From: a virus
Virus record (IMG/VR): IMGVR_UViG_3300033141_003629
Location: 1-64,000 of that record
Strand: one strand, 5' to 3'
DNA: 64,000 nt
Part shown: piece after piece, positions 42,056 through 49,608 of the stretch
How positions within the stretch are numbered: position 1 is the stretch's first letter
How the letters are laid out: every line of letters begins with the position of its first letter
The notes under the pieces: model-generated
Database searches by the model: none
What the model saw: only the letters and a program-made list of their open reading frames with translations
Told to the model about the DNA's origin: nothing
Translations under genes and position numbers: made by a program

Positions 42056-43246
42056 TTATGCAGATTTCAATTTTAATTTTGGAATAAATATTAAACAACA
42101 CAATGTTGCGACTGTTGCTGTAATGACATTTACAGAATATCCAAAGTGGTCATATATCCACCCCCCAATTGGAGCACTTAGCCCTCCAGCAAAATTATTA
42201 ATGCTAGTAGCGAGTGCATATAATAATCCTTCTGCTCCCCTAGGAACGATTTTTGCCATAAAGGCTAGGATAGCTAAAAAGGAAATTCCACTAAAAGCCC
42301 CAAAAGCCAAATTGTAAGCTATAAGCATCCACTTATTAGGTAGATATAGGTAGAAAAGATTTGTTATTGCTCCAAAAATAATAGCAAAATAAAGTAATTT
42401 TTTTAGTGGATACTTGTAAGCTTTCCAATAATAAAGAAGATAGCCAATTAGACCTACCACCGTTCCGATAGTACCAGAATAGCCAAGAAACATTTTATCA
42501 ACCCCCAGGCCCTCTCTCACCCGAATCATTAGGGCGGTCCCAAAGGACGGGCTAAATTGCAGACAAGCAATAAAGGCTAGCCCCAATAAAAAGTTGCGGT
42601 CGAGCGCTTTTTTTAGAGAGTTTTTAATATTTTGAAATGTTAAAGAACGGGTCGTTTTCTTTTCTTTATAAAAACGAGTTAGATATATCAAAGTAATCAA
42701 AGGCAAAATTCCAACAAGTGCATATGCGATTTTATAGTTAAGCGGTTCAGGGAAATGAGAAGCAATATATGCCCCTCCTAAGGATACCAATAATCCAGCC
42801 ACTCCAAGGCTGCTCCATTGAAGCGCTTGAATTTTTCCGTTCATCTTTTTATTTCTTTCCAAAAGAACCATTTGTGTGTCATTTGCAACATCATTAAATC
42901 CTGTGCAGGTAGCCATTAGGAAACCAATTACAATAAGAGAAACCAAATTAAGTCCAAACAAAACAACATAGGCAATAGATGCTAGAAGAAGCAAATAGCT
43001 AAGAATGAGCCAATATTTAGTGCGATAATTTTTTAGAGAAAAACAATCACATATAATCCCATATATTGGTTTTATACACCAGGGGATTGTCACAGCAAAT
43101 GTAATGAACCCGATTTGAGTGGCAGTAAGTTTCCAAGATTCGCGAGTAAGATAATAAAGGCACTGACTTGGCAAGCCAGATAAACCTTGGTTAGCGTAGA
43201 CTAATACGAAAAATAGAAATGTTAGAAATGGAATTTTTTTATTCAT
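42056..43246 (-). CDS. Major facilitator superfamily transporter (FBT/AmpG-like)
   Basis: A 396-residue protein with about twelve hydrophobic segments, full length for MFS. The TM2-TM3 loop reads KPIYGIICDCFSLKNYRTKYW, a form of the MFS signature. TM4-TM5 has GFNDVANDTQMVLLERNKKM, where acidic residues within the membrane recall folate-biopterin (BT1/FBT) or AmpG-type carriers. The second half has a matching VPRGAEGLLYALATSINNFAGG. It overlaps the ASCH gene by eight bases. Complete MFS carriers are very rare in phages. The substrate is unknown; a folate or muropeptide is possible from the subfamily resemblance. Confidence 0.75.
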   Translation of the reverse strand: MNKKIPFLTFLFFVLVYANQGLSGLPSQCLYYLTRESWKLTATQIGFITFAVTIPWCIKPIYGIICDCFSLKNYRTKYWLILSYLLLLASIAYVVLFGLNLVSLIVIGFLMATCTGFNDVANDTQMVLLERNKKMNGKIQALQWSSLGVAGLLVSLGGAYIASHFPEPLNYKIAYALVGILPLITLIYLTRFYKEKKTTRSLTFQNIKNSLKKALDRNFLLGLAFIACLQFSPSFGTALMIRVREGLGVDKMFLGYSGTIGTVVGLIGYLLYYWKAYKYPLKKLLYFAIIFGAITNLFYLYLPNKWMLIAYNLAFGAFSGISFLAILAFMAKIVPRGAEGLLYALATSINNFAGGLSAPIGGWIYDHFGYSVNVITATVATLCCLIFIPKLKLKSA

Positions 43247-43562
43247 TTTTTAGAAATGTTAAAATAAGAATTTTACTGAAATCCCAGGTTTTAAATTTTT
43301 CAAATACTCTCTTGACTTTTTCTATATTGTCTATTCCAGTATCTACCATAAGCAGTGCTTTTGGAATTTTTTCATACTCTAGTTCTTCTACGGCCAATAA
43401 AATTGCTTCCCCAATTTTTTTATTATTTAGCAAAATATTAAATAGTTTGTTTATTTTGGAGTAATAATATTGATATTTCTTAAAGTTAGATTTGCGGATA
43501 GTAGTAAAAATGGGTTGATTTAGTTTATTATTCCAATTATGAGAAAATTTAATATTATTCAT
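43239..43562 (-). CDS. ASCH/PUA-like domain protein
   Basis: A 107-residue protein with SHNWNNKLNQPIFTTIRKSN, an ILLNNKKIGEAILLAVEELE stretch and VDTGIDNIEKVKRVFEKF. The order (start with a thiamine-like TTIR turn, then a beta barrel and a helix) fits the ASCH branch of PUA-like RNA-binding folds often seen in phages. It overlaps both neighbours by eight bases in the AATGAATAA form. RNA binding or RNA cleavage is possible. Confidence 0.6.
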   Translation of the reverse strand: MNNIKFSHNWNNKLNQPIFTTIRKSNFKKYQYYYSKINKLFNILLNNKKIGEAILLAVEELEYEKIPKALLMVDTGIDNIEKVKRVFEKFKTWDFSKILILTFLKNE

Positions 43563-43995
43563 TTTTTTTATATTCTTTCTTTATTTCGTCTATATCGGAA
43601 CGCAATTTATTGATTTTATTTTTTACTTTTTCACTTGTAAAGCCAAAAAAAGTCATTTCCCATAAACAATGACAAAGAATGTCTATCAAAGAAAAATATT
43701 CTATTGATTTTTTGGCAATTGGCATAGATAACCACTCTGCCCAATCAATAAAATCTAATGCCCAGTGCTTCTCATCGGTTTTTGTTATTCCACTAATAGA
43801 AATATAGTCTCGTTTATCACGAACATCTCCATATTCCATTATGAGAATCGTGAACCTTGTTTTTTTTGGTTTGGTGGTTTTTAATTCTTCTAAAACTTGA
43901 AGATAGTGCTCGCTCCGCTGTCCTGGATATAATTCTACTAGTCTTTTAATAACTTGTTCTGGATTGAGTTTAAAAATCAAATCTCCAAATGTCAT
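43555..43995 (-). CDS. Conserved hypothetical protein (DUF6557-like)
   Basis: The 146-residue protein has the pattern MTFGDLIFKLNPEQVIKRLV, DFIDWAEWLSMPI and ILCHCLWEMTFFGFTSEKV. I recall the WEMTFxGF block from a small family of unknown function in phages and bacteria (DUF6557), but could not check it. It has no membrane segment. It starts in an ATGA overlap with a 20-codon microgene. Confidence 0.6.
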   Translation of the reverse strand: MTFGDLIFKLNPEQVIKRLVELYPGQRSEHYLQVLEELKTTKPKKTRFTILIMEYGDVRDKRDYISISGITKTDEKHWALDFIDWAEWLSMPIAKKSIEYFSLIDILCHCLWEMTFFGFTSEKVKNKINKLRSDIDEIKKEYKKNE

Positions 43996-44054
43996 TTTAT
44001 CTCCTTATAAGACACATCGATTAGTTTTTTAGCGAGGCGAATGATTTTTTTCAT
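43992..44054 (-). CDS. Possible microprotein (20 aa) linking two genes
   Basis: MKKIIRLAKKLIDVSYKEIK would be a short basic amphipathic helix. Its ATG overlaps the stop of the site-2 protease gene (ATGA) and its stop overlaps the next ATG in the same way. Its tail codons also form the SD (AAGGAG) of the next gene. It may exist mainly to carry ribosomes across, like a coupling leader. Confidence 0.4.
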   Translation of the reverse strand: MKKIIRLAKKLIDVSYKEIK

Positions 44055-44686
44055 AGCATTTTTCCAATTCTTTCTAGGCTCCACCTAACAAATAAATTTC
44101 CGAGATATAATATACAAAAAATATTTAAAAGATTGATGAAAAACATTCCAGCATTAACAGCACGTTGCATAAGAATTATTCCATCTTTTTTTCCAAACTT
44201 TTTTTCCAATAGAAATAGCAAGGGGTAACTCCCATCTAATGCAGGGAAGGGAATTAAATTGCTCAGCCCAAGAACAATACTCAAATAACCAAAGTTATAA
44301 AATGGGACCCAATTAAACAAAACACCTAAACCCAAAGACATCAGACCTGTTATACAGTTTGCCAAAATACCAGATAGTGCAATACAAGACTTCTGCATAT
44401 ATGGTAAGTTTGTAAATGCTCTTTTCTTTTTAGAATAATCCAATTCCCCATCTAGAGAACAATAGCCCCCAAGTAAAACCCACGATATTTGATAGATTGT
44501 TTCTCCCTTTCTAAAAGAAAAGAAAGGCTTTCCAAATCCAATTGAGAATACCTTTACTTTGCACCTATATTTTTTAGCTCCCCATAAATGGCCTAATTCG
44601 TGAATCATAATAACTAATATCAAAATAATACAAATTTGTGCAGCGAAGTTGATATGTGGTAATAAAGGATGAATAAAGCTAAGCAT
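44051..44686 (-). CDS. Site-2 protease, RseP-like intramembrane zinc metalloprotease (M50)
   Basis: The 211-residue membrane protein has HELGH at 29-33 inside the first membrane helix. FSIGFGKPFFSFRKGETIYQ and LGGYCSLDGE match the RseP FGFGP..PLGGY segment, and LANCITG and FPALDGSYPLLFLLE match the PDZ-less S2P second motif with Asp at 151. All parts for a minimal, PDZ-free intramembrane protease are present. It is three bases from the deformylase gene and overlaps a microgene. It could cut a host anti-sigma factor or a signal peptide. I know of few phage-encoded S2Ps. Confidence 0.8.
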   Translation of the reverse strand: MLSFIHPLLPHINFAAQICIILILVIMIHELGHLWGAKKYRCKVKVFSIGFGKPFFSFRKGETIYQISWVLLGGYCSLDGELDYSKKKRAFTNLPYMQKSCIALSGILANCITGLMSLGLGVLFNWVPFYNFGYLSIVLGLSNLIPFPALDGSYPLLFLLEKKFGKKDGIILMQRAVNAGMFFINLLNIFCILYLGNLFVRWSLERIGKML

Positions 44687-44688
44687 AG

Positions 44689-45330
44689 TTATCTTCTTTT
44701 GTGTTTTCTATTAAAGATTGTCTTGCCTTGTAAATGGTCTACTTCGTGTTGAATTACTACACTCTCAAAATCTTGATAACAGCTAGTTGTAGCTTCTAGT
44801 TTTTCGTTATGATTAACCAATGTAATAAATACCCACCTATCGGTGTCTACTCTTATACGAGGAAAACTTAAACATTCCTCTCCTTTAACTGTGAATTTTC
44901 TATCGTGTTCTACAATTTTTGGATTTATCAAAAGAAGTTCTTTTGGCCTTAATTTTTTATTTTTTTTATCAATATCAACCATTTTAATATAAGAAATTTG
45001 TTTGCAATAACCAATTTGATTTGCACTTAATCCCACGCCCCCAACATGTGCCAGAGTTTCTTTCAATTCTACAATAATTTGAGAAATATCTTCTCCTGGT
45101 TCTACTGGTTTGCAGGGAATCCTCAATTTATTTAAATTATGAATAATTTCTCTCACATTTGGGTTAGCTTTTTTTTCTTTCACTTCGTGCACAAAAGCTT
45201 TTGGGTTTTCTAGCATTTTCTTTAGTTGTTTTCTTTCAGAACAGGAGAGGTAGCCCCTTTCCATTCGTATTTTTTGTTCTTCAAGATAAACATTGGCTTC
45301 TATTTCTGTAGAAAAAGAAGTTTTAAGCAT
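44689..45330 (-). CDS. Peptide deformylase with N-terminal extension
   Basis: The three deformylase motifs are complete: GVGLSANQ (98-105), EECLS with metal ligand Cys153 (motif 2, usually EGCLS) and HEVDH (195-199). The first 60 residues are a helical extension with no known counterpart, while the catalytic part is normal for type I enzymes. Phage deformylases are known in marine T4-like phages, usually shorter than this. The enzyme would remove formyl from new proteins. It overlaps the RecA-like gene by eight bases and is followed at once by the S2P gene. Confidence 0.85.
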   Translation of the reverse strand: MLKTSFSTEIEANVYLEEQKIRMERGYLSCSERKQLKKMLENPKAFVHEVKEKKANPNVREIIHNLNKLRIPCKPVEPGEDISQIIVELKETLAHVGGVGLSANQIGYCKQISYIKMVDIDKKNKKLRPKELLLINPKIVEHDRKFTVKGEECLSFPRIRVDTDRWVFITLVNHNEKLEATTSCYQDFESVVIQHEVDHLQGKTIFNRKHKRR

Positions 45331-45982
45331 CTTCTCTCCTCACTGGAATAAAAAAGTTTGAAGAAACAAGTTTTGGAAATAAACGATTTTTTGTTACTTT
45401 GGTCTTAATATTATAACCTATAATTTTATTGCCTTTTTTTATTTGGGTTTTATTGGTTAATTTTATTTGTATATCTATGTTGGGAGTTATGGTTCTATAT
45501 TTTGCACTTACAGTTTTTCTCCGTTTTATATCTTTTCTAATTTGATTAGTTAAAAACACAGCACATTCTGATAGATGAACCGCACTTACGAATTCTGCCC
45601 AGCCTTTTTTTGATAAATCTAGGGCTGCGATTGAATCTATGAAAATAACATCAACTAGAGCAAGAAGGCTTTTATAATGCTGAATGAAGTGGTCTGGATT
45701 TATAATATAAAGAAGCTCTAAGTCTACTCCAATAAAACTACCATATGACGAGTCGAAGCAATAGTCTGCATTAACAAACATAACTGAATTTTGCTGTTGT
45801 AATTTTTTTATTAGTTCTAGACAAAGAGTAGTTTTTCCAACTCCAGGCCCCCCAAAAAATTCATATATTTTGCCTTTTGGGAGGGAAGCAGACCCAAAAA
45901 TTTGAAAGAAATTGCTTATATCTATCGAAGCAACATTTTTTGGGTATGGATAAAGTTGATTTTCTAGATTTTTTAAGTCCAT
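45323..45982 (-). CDS. RecA/RadB-like ATPase, short form (Sak4-like)
   Basis: The 219-residue protein has FFGGPGVGKTTLCLELI (Walker A near 43-51), DVIFIDSIAALDL (Walker B near 110) and a later FLTNQIRKDIKRRK (L2 or NQ sensor). This is the core of RecA-like recombinases without the C-terminal domain, as in Sak4 or RadB. A longer RecA-like gene lies at 58899. The small form may be a recombination mediator or single-strand annealing factor. Confidence 0.7.
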   Translation of the reverse strand: MDLKNLENQLYPYPKNVASIDISNFFQIFGSASLPKGKIYEFFGGPGVGKTTLCLELIKKLQQQNSVMFVNADYCFDSSYGSFIGVDLELLYIINPDHFIQHYKSLLALVDVIFIDSIAALDLSKKGWAEFVSAVHLSECAVFLTNQIRKDIKRRKTVSAKYRTITPNIDIQIKLTNKTQIKKGNKIIGYNIKTKVTKNRLFPKLVSSNFFIPVRREDA

Positions 45983-45983
45983 A

Positions 45984-46133
45984 TTAATTTTCTTTCTCTA
46001 ACTTGATTAAGTCTCTTTTATGCTTATGATAGTAGCGAATTGCCTTCCAAGTCAAATCGTCAAATACACATTGTCTATAAAACTTTTGTTTAAATTTAGG
46101 AATCCTCACTTTAATTTTTTTTGAATATCTCAT
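45984..46133 (-). CDS. Small basic protein (49 aa)
   Basis: The frame MRYSKKIKVRIPKFKQKFYR ... is rich in Lys, Arg and Tyr. It ends one base before the start codon region of the RecA-like gene and begins seven bases after the SbcC-like stop, with no clear SD, so coupling is needed. A nucleic-acid contact is possible from the charge. It would be missed by length cut-offs. Confidence 0.45.
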   Translation of the reverse strand: MRYSKKIKVRIPKFKQKFYRQCVFDDLTWKAIRYYHKHKRDLIKLEKEN

Positions 46134-46140
46134 TATATAA

Positions 46141-47565
46141 TTATAGTATTTTACTAATATTGTTTTCTCTTTTTACTTGTATCATTTTAACATCTTTAAT
46201 TTCATCTATATTCTGATAAATTAGAAAGACTTGATATGGCAAAGACTTTAAAATATCCAACAGCTTGTGAAGATTATTTAACTTTAATTCATTTAGTCCT
46301 TCATCTAATATGATAATCCCTCTTGTAATTCCATTTTGCAAAAGAATAGCCAATTTAAAAATGACGGACAAGAATATCCCCTGCCCACCAGATAGGTCAT
46401 TGTAATCAAGTTCTCTACCATTTTCTATGATAGTAAGAAACTGCTTATCTGCCGAAAAAATAACAGAAAGCCCAATTTCTTTTAGTAAATCATTTATAAT
46501 ATAGGTAAGATTATTTAACCATTTTTGAATATACCAACCAGAAAAATTATCTAGCACTTTAATGGCTGCTGTATATAACTCAACATCTGCCCTGGTATAT
46601 CTATAATCTACAAATTTTTTTGCTGCTTTTAGTTTTATTAATGCTGAAGAGATTTTTTCATAGCGAATATTTAGTACTTGTAAATTATCTTCAACATATG
46701 CTAAATCATTTAACAAAGTATTTAGGGATTTTTCATATTCTTTTTTTTCTACGGCTAATTTATCTATTTCTTCTTTTGATTTACCTTTTATAGCAGCTAT
46801 TTTTTTTGTTCCTAAAATTGTTCCACATGTAGGACATTTTTTTGTTTTTATCTGTTCGGCTACATCTTTATTATTTTTTATAATATAATCTATAGACCTT
46901 ATCTTGCCGGATAACTCGCTTTGTTTCTTTAAAAGGGTTTTTTGCTCTTCTTTAAACTTATTAATTTGATTAGAAAAGGTTTCTTTGGCGTTGATTAATA
47001 TATTTTCTCTTTTTTTTGATATGTAGAAAGTATATAATTTTTTATCTATATTATATGTCTCTCTTTCTAATTTCTTATTAAGTAGACTTTTTCTAATATC
47101 TGAAAAATCAGCATCAATAAAAGCCATCAATTCTTTTCTGAGTGTAACAATGCTTCTGGTATCTTTAGCATAGTCCAGGAGATTAATACTATTTTTATTA
47201 ATAAGGCGATACTTCTGAAAAAAAGTATAATCTCCAATTTTTTTATCTATCCATGCTTGCTTGAGTGTGGTAGTATTAAATTGAATTTCTATTTCACCTT
47301 CATAAATATGTAGTTCATTTGGAACGCTTCGTACAATCTTGAATTCGTCTGTTTCTAATTCAACTGTTGTGGATTTTTCTCCAAAAGAAATAAGTCTTTT
47401 CAATTTCGTTCCACTTGCGTTACCATACAGAGCAAAGATTATTGCTTTTAGTATGGTAGTTTTTCCAGAATAGTTTTCCCCTCTAATAATATTGGTCTTA
47501 CCAAAAGAAAGTTCTTCTTTTGGAAAAAGTTTAAAATTGTTGAGTTTTAGAGATTTTAATCGCAT
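46141..47565 (-). CDS. SbcC/Rad50/gp46-like recombination ATPase
   Basis: The 474-residue protein has Walker A GENYSGKTT (30-37), a coiled coil with zinc hook CPTC (244-247), the signature LSGGQ (391-395) and Walker B IIILDE (417-422). The coil is short, as in phage forms. With the SbcD-like nuclease (49605) it would form the end-processing complex. The start is unusual: a methyltransferase gene lies directly upstream, and a copy of the first 22 codons remains beyond it at 48754-48834. The present start uses a TGAGGA site formed at the methyltransferase stop. Confidence 0.85.
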   Translation of the reverse strand: MRLKSLKLNNFKLFPKEELSFGKTNIIRGENYSGKTTILKAIIFALYGNASGTKLKRLISFGEKSTTVELETDEFKIVRSVPNELHIYEGEIEIQFNTTTLKQAWIDKKIGDYTFFQKYRLINKNSINLLDYAKDTRSIVTLRKELMAFIDADFSDIRKSLLNKKLERETYNIDKKLYTFYISKKRENILINAKETFSNQINKFKEEQKTLLKKQSELSGKIRSIDYIIKNNKDVAEQIKTKKCPTCGTILGTKKIAAIKGKSKEEIDKLAVEKKEYEKSLNTLLNDLAYVEDNLQVLNIRYEKISSALIKLKAAKKFVDYRYTRADVELYTAAIKVLDNFSGWYIQKWLNNLTYIINDLLKEIGLSVIFSADKQFLTIIENGRELDYNDLSGGQGIFLSVIFKLAILLQNGITRGIIILDEGLNELKLNNLHKLLDILKSLPYQVFLIYQNIDEIKDVKMIQVKRENNISKIL

Positions 47566-48816
47566 CAGTCCTCATTTTTGTTTATAATTCTTTGTATTAT
47601 CAATTGATTTAAAAATATGAGCAATTACATCCACTGTCCATCCATTACCTAACATTTTATATCTTTGTGAATCACTAACTCCTAATGTATAGTTATCTGG
47701 AACAGTTTGTAATCTTTCACATTCTAAGGGAGTTAATTTTCTCCAAGTTAATTTGGATGTTGTAATTTTTGGTTCTCTATGTCCGCCTGTCATAGTGGTA
47801 AGTGTTGGACACTTACCATTTATATCGTATGTTCTTTTAATGATATCAAAACCTTTTAAATTTGCTATTCCTGTTTGTATAAGTAAATTATTATATTGCC
47901 TCATACTTGGGGTTTTCCCATTTTTCGCCTTAATTCCGCCTTTATTTACTCCATGAGGTAATTGAAAAATTAATTGTCTTCGTTTTTTATTAAAATATTG
48001 TTTTAGGTTTCCGCCTTTAAAATAATTACTATCAATGCAATAACTTTTATCTTTATCTACAATTTGATAAGATTTATTTTTATATATATTATCCCACTCT
48101 TGTTTACTTCCTACAGGACTATTTCTACCACTAACACGGACTATTTTGGATTTTTTTCTTAATAAATTAACCTCATAATTTGGTTGTTTTTCTAAAATAT
48201 CTTTTAAATAAATTTTTTTATCTTTGGGTTGTTTTATATTTGGAATGTTAGTCCAATATAATCTTTTTCTGTTTTGAGCTGAAACTAATGCACTATTAAT
48301 TAAAATGGGTTCTACCCCCATTAATTCTGAAATTTTATTTTGAAATTCTTTTTTCATTTTTACGTTTTCTAAAAGAAAATATTTAGGTTTAGTTTCTTTT
48401 AATAATCTAACAAATTCAAAAAATAATTTACTTCTTGGGTCATTAAAATTTAATTGTTTCCCTGCAAAACTAAATCCTTGACATGGAGAACCGCCCATAA
48501 GAATATCAATTTTAGGCAAATCTTTTCCATTTATTTTTGTAATATCTCCTAATTGAATAGTATTTGGATAATTTGATTGTGTTACTTTGATAGCATATTT
48601 ATCAATTTCTGATGCAAAATATTTATCAACCTTAATACCTGCACGTTCTAATGCAATTTGCCCACAACTCATTCCATCAAATAAACTTAGTACATTCATT
48701 TTAATATCTCTCTATTTTTAACTTTTTTTCCTTTTAGATATTTTTAGTAGTATCTATTGTGATTTTTCTCCAAAAGAAAGTTCTTCTTTTGGAAAAAGTT
48801 TAAAATTGTTGAGTTT
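47501..48816. repeat. 47-bp direct duplication flanking the methyltransferase gene
   Basis: The 47 bases at 47501-47547 and 48770-48816 are identical. They encode residues 7-22 of the SbcC-like protein in both places. The copies face the same way and enclose the cytosine methyltransferase gene. A 19-base string (gatttttctccaaaagaaa) is also shared by 47372-47390 and 48761-48779, so the outer copy looks like a junction of two parts of the gene. Confidence 0.9.
47572..48699 (-). CDS. C5-cytosine DNA methyltransferase
   Basis: The 375-residue protein has the ordered motifs of this class: LFDGMSCG (motif I, 6-13), GGSPCQGFSFAG with catalytic Cys73 (motif IV), ENV (111-113, motif VI), QNRKRLYW (142-149, motif VIII) and LGNGWTVDV (motif X). 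The target-recognition part lies about residues 180-310. No restriction enzyme is next to it. It would protect phage DNA from host restriction or mark it. It lies exactly between a remnant of the SbcC 5' end and the intact gene, which shows it was inserted there. Confidence 0.9.
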   Translation of the reverse strand: MNVLSLFDGMSCGQIALERAGIKVDKYFASEIDKYAIKVTQSNYPNTIQLGDITKINGKDLPKIDILMGGSPCQGFSFAGKQLNFNDPRSKLFFEFVRLLKETKPKYFLLENVKMKKEFQNKISELMGVEPILINSALVSAQNRKRLYWTNIPNIKQPKDKKIYLKDILEKQPNYEVNLLRKKSKIVRVSGRNSPVGSKQEWDNIYKNKSYQIVDKDKSYCIDSNYFKGGNLKQYFNKKRRQLIFQLPHGVNKGGIKAKNGKTPSMRQYNNLLIQTGIANLKGFDIIKRTYDINGKCPTLTTMTGGHREPKITTSKLTWRKLTPLECERLQTVPDNYTLGVSDSQRYKMLGNGWTVDVIAHIFKSIDNTKNYKQK

Positions 48817-48834
48817 AAGTGATTTAATATTCAT
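48754..48834 (-). pseudogene. Remnant of the original SbcC-like 5' end
   Basis: This 26-codon frame reads MNIKSLKLNNFKLFPKEELS, then FGEKSQ and a TAG stop. The intact gene reads MRLKSLKLNNFKLFPKEELS, then FGKTN. The ATG overlaps the stop of the upstream TM microgene by one base, which looks like the ancestral, coupled start of the gene. After residue 22 the remnant switches to sequence like codons 61-66 of the intact gene. Confidence 0.8.
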
Positions 48835-48929
48835 TAATTAGATAAACCTATATAATCCATTCTAGTACAGAATTCAAAAAATAATAAAAGTAACCATACG
48901 ATTATTAAGAGTATAATTAGGGTTTTCAT
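48834..48929 (-). CDS. Single-span membrane microprotein (31 aa)
   Basis: MKTLIILLIIVWLLLLFFEF is a clear hydrophobic helix, followed by a short polar tail CTRMDYIGLSN. The ATG overlaps the SprT-like stop (ATGA), and the stop overlaps the ATG of the SbcC remnant. Its strongly hydrophobic nature, unlike random AT-rich sequence between two soluble proteins, supports translation. The function is unknown. Confidence 0.5.
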   Translation of the reverse strand: MKTLIILLIIVWLLLLFFEFCTRMDYIGLSN

Positions 48930-49504
48930 TGTTCTGTAAACTCTTTTTTGCATATTTGACATATCGCCTTTAAATCAACAGCACATCGAACAGTGGTGCA
49001 TTCACAGCGATACTTTTTCATTTTAGTAGGTCCAATAAGAGAGATATGTTTTTTTCTATAAAGCTCAAACACTTTATAATTTATTTTTAAATCCTTTAAA
49101 ATAATTTGAAGTCGCTTAGTTGGTTTGGTAAACGCCCACCCATGTCTTCCTTCTTTTTCGCAGTTTAAACCGTAATTTTCTGCTTTTATCTTGAAATTTT
49201 TATTGTGATATCCAGAGTTGCTGCAGTCTTTTATTTTTTCACAATGATTAGCATAGTGTGCCATTTCATGTATAAGTGTTTCTATTGGGCGTCGTTTTAA
49301 TTCTTCTGCACAAATGTTTATTTCTCCAACTTCATTTTTTCCTCGTTTCCAACGATTAGCCCCAAACCAGCCGAGAATAGTTTTGTTTCGCCCTTTTGTT
49401 TGAACAGTTATAATTGGCCTAGGATACTTAAATTTAAATTTCTTATTCACAGCATCATAGATTCGTTCAAGTTCTTTAATTATAGGAATGATTGAGTTAT
49501 TCAT
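48926..49504 (-). CDS. SprT-like zinc metalloprotease
   Basis: The 192-residue protein has LIHEMAHYANH (HEMAH at 79-83) and, about 15 residues later, GYHNKNFKIKAENYGL, the third-ligand region. The C-terminus has a zinc ribbon (CECTTVRCAV, CQICKK). This is the SprT/Spartan plan, proteins that in cells remove DNA-crosslinked proteins. Its place among recombination genes fits such a role. Confidence 0.75.
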   Translation of the reverse strand: MNNSIIPIIKELERIYDAVNKKFKFKYPRPIITVQTKGRNKTILGWFGANRWKRGKNEVGEINICAEELKRRPIETLIHEMAHYANHCEKIKDCSNSGYHNKNFKIKAENYGLNCEKEGRHGWAFTKPTKRLQIILKDLKINYKVFELYRKKHISLIGPTKMKKYRCECTTVRCAVDLKAICQICKKEFTEQ

Positions 49505-49509
49505 AATTT

Positions 49510-49608
49510 TTAATATGGCTCGTATTCATAAATTTCGCCAACACCAAACATAAATAGAGATTTACAGTTCGGCATGGATGAGACTAATTGTTCAACTTTG
49601 AATTTCAT
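49510..49608 (-). CDS. Microprotein (32 aa)
   Basis: The frame begins MKFKVEQLVSSMPNCKSLFM and ends YEYEPY. It overlaps the SbcD stop by ATGA and ends five bases before the SprT ATG. It has mixed helix and strand character. Coupling on both sides and normal amino-acid composition suggest it is made, but it may act only as a link. Confidence 0.45.
   Translation of the reverse strand: MKFKVEQLVSSMPNCKSLFMFGVGEIYEYEPY

Noticed and set aside
42123-42317. Plus-strand frame inside the transporter gene
   Set aside because: It is antisense to a clear coding sequence and lacks an SD.
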